Origin: Akkermansiaceae bacterium
Lineage (GTDB): Bacteria; Verrucomicrobiota; Verrucomicrobiia; Verrucomicrobiales; Akkermansiaceae
Direction of reading: 5' to 3'
Assembly: GCA_025457625.1 (NCBI GenBank)
Contig: JALOUA010000003.1
Span: 1-38,652, forward strand
Length of the DNA: 38,652 nt
The notes beneath the pieces were generated by a model. It was not told the DNA's origin, did no database searches, and worked only from the letters and a program-made list of their open reading frames with translations. Each line of letters begins with the position of its first letter. Within the stretch, counting starts at the first letter, position 1. Positions 36,281 through 38,652 of the stretch are shown here, piece by piece. Made by a program: the position numbers and the translations under genes.

Positions 36281-38652
36281 ATGTACCACTCCATCGACCC
36301 CGCCGAAGACCAGCTCCTCAAACAAGTCATCACCGACCGCTTCGCCCTCGCCCCGTCCGACCGCGGCTTCTCGTGGCGCGAGGTTCTTCCCTCCGACCGC
36401 CGCGCGCCGATCTCCGACATCATCGTCACCCGCGGCAACACGGACACGCATTTCTCGCTGGAGGATGTCGCCGACGCCATCGGCAACTCGCTCACCGACC
36501 TGCTGATCTCCCGCAGCACGGATGAAACCTCCATCTTCACCGAGGAAAACCGCCAGTTCGTCTCCGATGTCGCCCACAGCGTTTCCAATTCCCTGACCAA
36601 GTCCCTCGACGAAGGCGGCCGCCTCCGCCTCTCCGAAGCCGATCTCTACCTGCTCATTGAAAAAGCCTTGCTGGAGAACGAAGCCTACGACGTCGCCAAG
36701 TCGCTCGCCTTCCGCCGCTCGATGGAGAAATCCGGCAGCATCGACGTCAACGCCGGCCCGCAGACGCTGCCCGTCCGCCTGATCCGCCGCAACGGCAACG
36801 TGGTGCCATGGTCCGAGACCAAGATCGAGATCGCCGTTCGAAAAGCCTTCCTCACCATCAAGGCCAACCCCGAGCCCGCCATCGACATCGCCCGCGGTGT
36901 CACCGAGCGCATCCGCCGCGGTGACCAATCGTTCGTCCACATCGAGGACGTGCAGGACATGGTACAGGAGGAACTCATGCGCCAGGGCCACTTCAAGGCC
37001 GCCGAGCATTACATCCTCTACCGCGCCCAGCGTTCCCGCCTCCGCGAGGAAATGGAGGCCAATGCCGAGGACCCGAACCAGGAGTTCATGGTCACCGTCA
37101 CCACCGAGGATGGCCAATCCTCGTTCTGGGACGGCACCGAACTCAAGAAACGCATTGCCTACGCCTCCATCGGCCTCGACCTCGCCATGCCGGAAGCCGA
37201 GATCGAACGCGAACTCCGCCGCTCCGTCGGCTCCGAGATCTCCGAGAAGGACCTCAAGAACACCATCATCCTCAACGCCAAGGCGCTCATCGAAAAGGAC
37301 GCCGACTTCGCGAAATTCGCCGGCCGCATCCTGCTGAGTTATATCTATGAGGAAGTGCTCGACTGGAGCATCCTCAAGGACGGCATCGACAAACTGAAGA
37401 ACGCCCACAAGCTCGCCTTCAAATCCTATCTCAAACACGGCGTCGCCATCAAACGCCTGCATCCCGATTTGTTGGAAGTTTACAACCTCGACAAGCTCGC
37501 CGAAGCCTTCGATCCCACCGCCGACCTCGACTTCGATTATCTCGGCATCCAAACCCTCTACGATCGCTACCTCATCGTCGACAAGACCGGCAGCAGACAC
37601 CGCCGCATCGAGACGCCTCAGTTCTTCTGGATGCGCGTCGCCATGGGCCTTTTCAAGACCGAGGAAAAGGACCGCGAGTCCTGGGCCATCCGCCTCTACA
37701 ACCTCTACAAGGGCCGCCGTTTCTGCTCCTCCACGCCCACGCTCTTCAACTCCGGCACGCTCCACTCGCAGCTCTCGTCCTGCTACCTCTACAAGGTGGA
37801 CGACTCCATCGAGTCGATCATGATCCGCGGCATCGCCGAAAACGCGTTCCTCTCGAAATGGGCCGGTGGCCTCGGTGGCTCATGGACCGCTGTGAGAGGC
37901 ACCGGCGGCTACATCCAGGGCACCAATGGCGAGTCGCAGGGCATCATCCCCTTCCTCAAGCTCCACAACGACCAGCTCGTCGCCGTCAACCAGGGCGGCA
38001 AGCGCCGCGGCTCCGGCTGCGCCTATCTCGAAACATGGCACAACGACATCGAGGACTTCCTCGAACTCCGCAAGAACACCGGCGACGAACGCCGCCGCTG
38101 CCACGACATGAACACCGCCAACTGGATCCCGGACCTCTTCATGAAACGCATGGAGGACCGCGGAAACTGGACGCTCTTCCGTTCCAACGAAGTGCCCGAC
38201 CTCCACGACCTCTACGGCAAGGCCTTCGAGCAACGCTACTGCGAATACGAAGCCATGGCCGCCGAAGGCAAGATCTGGTCCCGCCAGTTCCCCGCCCTCG
38301 AGCTGTGGAAATCCATGCTCAAGATGGTCTTCGAAACCGGCCACCCGTGGATCACCTTCAAGGACCCCTGCAACGTCCGCTCGCCCCAGGACCACTGCGG
38401 CGTCATCCACTCGTCCAACCTCTGCACCGAGATCACCCTCAACACCTCCGACGAGGAAACCGCCGTCTGCAACCTCGGCTCCGTCATCCTGGACTCCCAC
38501 ATCACCCGTGATGGAGCCATCGATCACGAGATGCTCAAGGAAACCATCACCGTCGCCATCCGCGCGCTCGACAACGTCATCGACATCAACTTCTACCCGA
38601 CCGTTGCCGCCAAGACCGCCAACAGCCGCCACCGCCCCATCGGCCTCGGCGT
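36281..38652 (+). CDS. nrdA: Ribonucleoside-diphosphate reductase subunit alpha (3' truncated by window edge)
   Basis: Open frame from ATG 36281 (MYHSIDPAEDQ...) to window end; ATP-cone-like N-terminal regions, RFCSSTPTLFNSGT, QLSSCYL, NLCTEI, TAVCNLGSV. Confidence 0.93.
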   Translation, partial: MYHSIDPAEDQLLKQVITDRFALAPSDRGFSWREVLPSDRRAPISDIIVTRGNTDTHFSLEDVADAIGNSLTDLLISRSTDETSIFTEENRQFVSDVAHSVSNSLTKSLDEGGRLRLSEADLYLLIEKALLENEAYDVAKSLAFRRSMEKSGSIDVNAGPQTLPVRLIRRNGNVVPWSETKIEIAVRKAFLTIKANPEPAIDIARGVTERIRRGDQSFVHIEDVQDMVQEELMRQGHFKAAEHYILYRAQRSRLREEMEANAEDPNQEFMVTVTTEDGQSSFWDGTELKKRIAYASIGLDLAMPEAEIERELRRSVGSEISEKDLKNTIILNAKALIEKDADFAKFAGRILLSYIYEEVLDWSILKDGIDKLKNAHKLAFKSYLKHGVAIKRLHPDLLEVYNLDKLAEAFDPTADLDFDYLGIQTLYDRYLIVDKTGSRHRRIETPQFFWMRVAMGLFKTEEKDRESWAIRLYNLYKGRRFCSSTPTLFNSGTLHSQLSSCYLYKVDDSIESIMIRGIAENAFLSKWAGGLGGSWTAVRGTGGYIQGTNGESQGIIPFLKLHNDQLVAVNQGGKRRGSGCAYLETWHNDIEDFLELRKNTGDERRRCHDMNTANWIPDLFMKRMEDRGNWTLFRSNEVPDLHDLYGKAFEQRYCEYEAMAAEGKIWSRQFPALELWKSMLKMVFETGHPWITFKDPCNVRSPQDHCGVIHSSNLCTEITLNTSDEETAVCNLGSVILDSHITRDGAIDHEMLKETITVAIRALDNVIDINFYPTVAAKTANSRHRPIGLG

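Noticed and set aside
1-38652. CRISPR array, prophage, transposon or rRNA operon
   Set aside because: No regularly spaced direct repeats, integrase/transposase/phage ORFs or rRNA-like sequence recognised.

Overview
This window reads as GC-rich, gene-dense chromosomal DNA. Protein signatures and gene order suggest a member of the Verrucomicrobiota, which is an inference because no database search was possible. Most of it is core metabolism: SMC, PBP2, Prs, tRNA-Leu(CAG), SerS, a polyprenyl synthase, Asd, ExbB/ExbD, PolX, the yceD-rpmF-plsX-fabH cluster, and class I ribonucleotide reductase nrdB-nrdA (nrdA runs off the right end). I see no transposase, integrase, phage module, CRISPR array or rRNA. 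The observations most worth a second look are: (1) an NrdB that keeps all six metal ligands but has Leu where the radical Tyr should be, preceded by NrdR-box-like half sites; (2) an ExbB-ExbD-ExbD-TPR-TPR operon with no TonB; (3) a bacterial voltage-gated sodium channel with selectivity filter TLESWSMG; (4) a cluster of nested palindromes after polX that resembles an interspersed repeat; (5) a GTCCGACTC-type short repeat that appears in-frame inside smc and again between nrdB and nrdA; (6) a recurrent TCTAACA/TGTTAGA word that uses otherwise avoided TTA/CTA codons in several reading frames; (7) an EboD-like sugar-phosphate cyclase, a fused PxpB-PxpC and an orphan DNA methyltransferase, each without its usual partners. 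No single locus clearly declares itself a wholly new system. The ExbBD-TPR operon and the TCTAACA word are the best candidates for undescribed biology.
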